Shown here piece by piece: positions 42,518 through 42,610 of a stretch of DNA of 42,610 bases; positions within the stretch are counted from its first letter, which is position 1, and the number at the start of each line of letters is the position of its first letter. The notes below the pieces were generated by a model that saw nothing but the letters and a program-made list of their open reading frames with translations, ran no database searches and had not been told where the DNA came from. The stretch spans positions 1 through 42,610 of the forward strand of contig CANQDW010000008.1 in assembly GCA_947593975.1 (NCBI GenBank), in the 5' to 3' direction. The DNA comes from an uncultured Lachnospiraceae bacterium. Lineage in GTDB: Bacteria; Bacillota; Clostridia; Lachnospirales; Lachnospiraceae. Both the position numbers and the translations under genes were made by a program.

Positions 42518-42610
42518 GAATATTTTTAAGAATTGTTGGGATACAATAGATAGGTAACATAGAAAATAAAATACAAGGATTCACCTTTGTATGATATATT
42601 GTAATTGAGA

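Overview
The window looks like a chromosomal segment of a spore-forming, low-to-moderate G+C Firmicute, most probably a Lachnospiraceae-type clostridium. The evidence is strong GGAGG ribosome binding sites, sigma-A promoters, heavy ATA/AGG/CTT codon use, an alpha/beta-type small acid-soluble spore protein gene, ThyX in place of ThyA, many lipoproteins, and BspA-type and cohesin-type surface proteins. I saw no rRNA, tRNA, CRISPR array, phage or insertion sequence. Taxonomy is inferred from gene content only.

Layout. 0.2-4 kb: a DUF6612-like lipoprotein (minus strand), a lone GH43 glycosidase, a YwmB-like exported protein and an Arg-rich small conserved protein. 4.1-9.2 kb: a co-directional run of a large membrane-anchored protein with a degenerate C39-like domain, an M29 aminopeptidase and an RsmF-type rRNA methyltransferase. 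9.1-13.3 kb (minus strand): a compact vitamin B5/CoA operon, DUF2520 Rossmann protein-panB-panC-panD-coaBC. It would cover every step from ketoisovalerate to 4'-phosphopantetheine except pantothenate kinase, if the DUF2520 protein is the ketopantoate reductase. 13.5-16.2 kb: a zinc/manganese ABC transporter (binding lipoprotein, ATPase, permease) facing a spore protein gene. 16.3-17.8 kb: a TetR regulator with two matching operators, and a CMD-cupin fusion protein.

17.9-25.9 kb: a long tight run of SAM methyltransferase, hslO (Hsp33), a secreted SH3b/glucosaminidase, a cohesin-like membrane protein, a YtrA-type GntR regulator and clpC. 26-31.2 kb: a small conserved protein, radA, a membrane protein, thyX (minus strand) and thrS. 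31.2-33.6 kb: a DUF4190 protein with short tandem repeats, a DUF2752 protein, and the infC-rpmI-rplT operon. That operon has a structured leader, an attenuator and an AUU start codon.

33.7-42.5 kb: a region rich in exported proteins. It holds a secreted YxY-rich protein, a lipoprotein, an EF-hand/LRR protein, a BspA-type LRR protein, an L,D-transpeptidase lipoprotein, a ZIP metal transporter and an M15 peptidase with Fn3-like domains. Two of these genes sit behind near-identical 125-bp promoter segments (118 of 125 bases match), which marks a recent local duplication.

For second looks I would choose: the duplicated promoter segment; the infC leader with a visible 7-bp antiterminator pairing; the DUF2520 gene as the missing ketopantoate reductase; clpC sitting behind a GntR regulator and cell-wall genes instead of ctsR-mcsA-mcsB; the pseudo-peptidase-like 840-residue protein; and the habit of convergent genes overlapping or abutting at their 3' ends. 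No clearly new defence or mobile system was seen.
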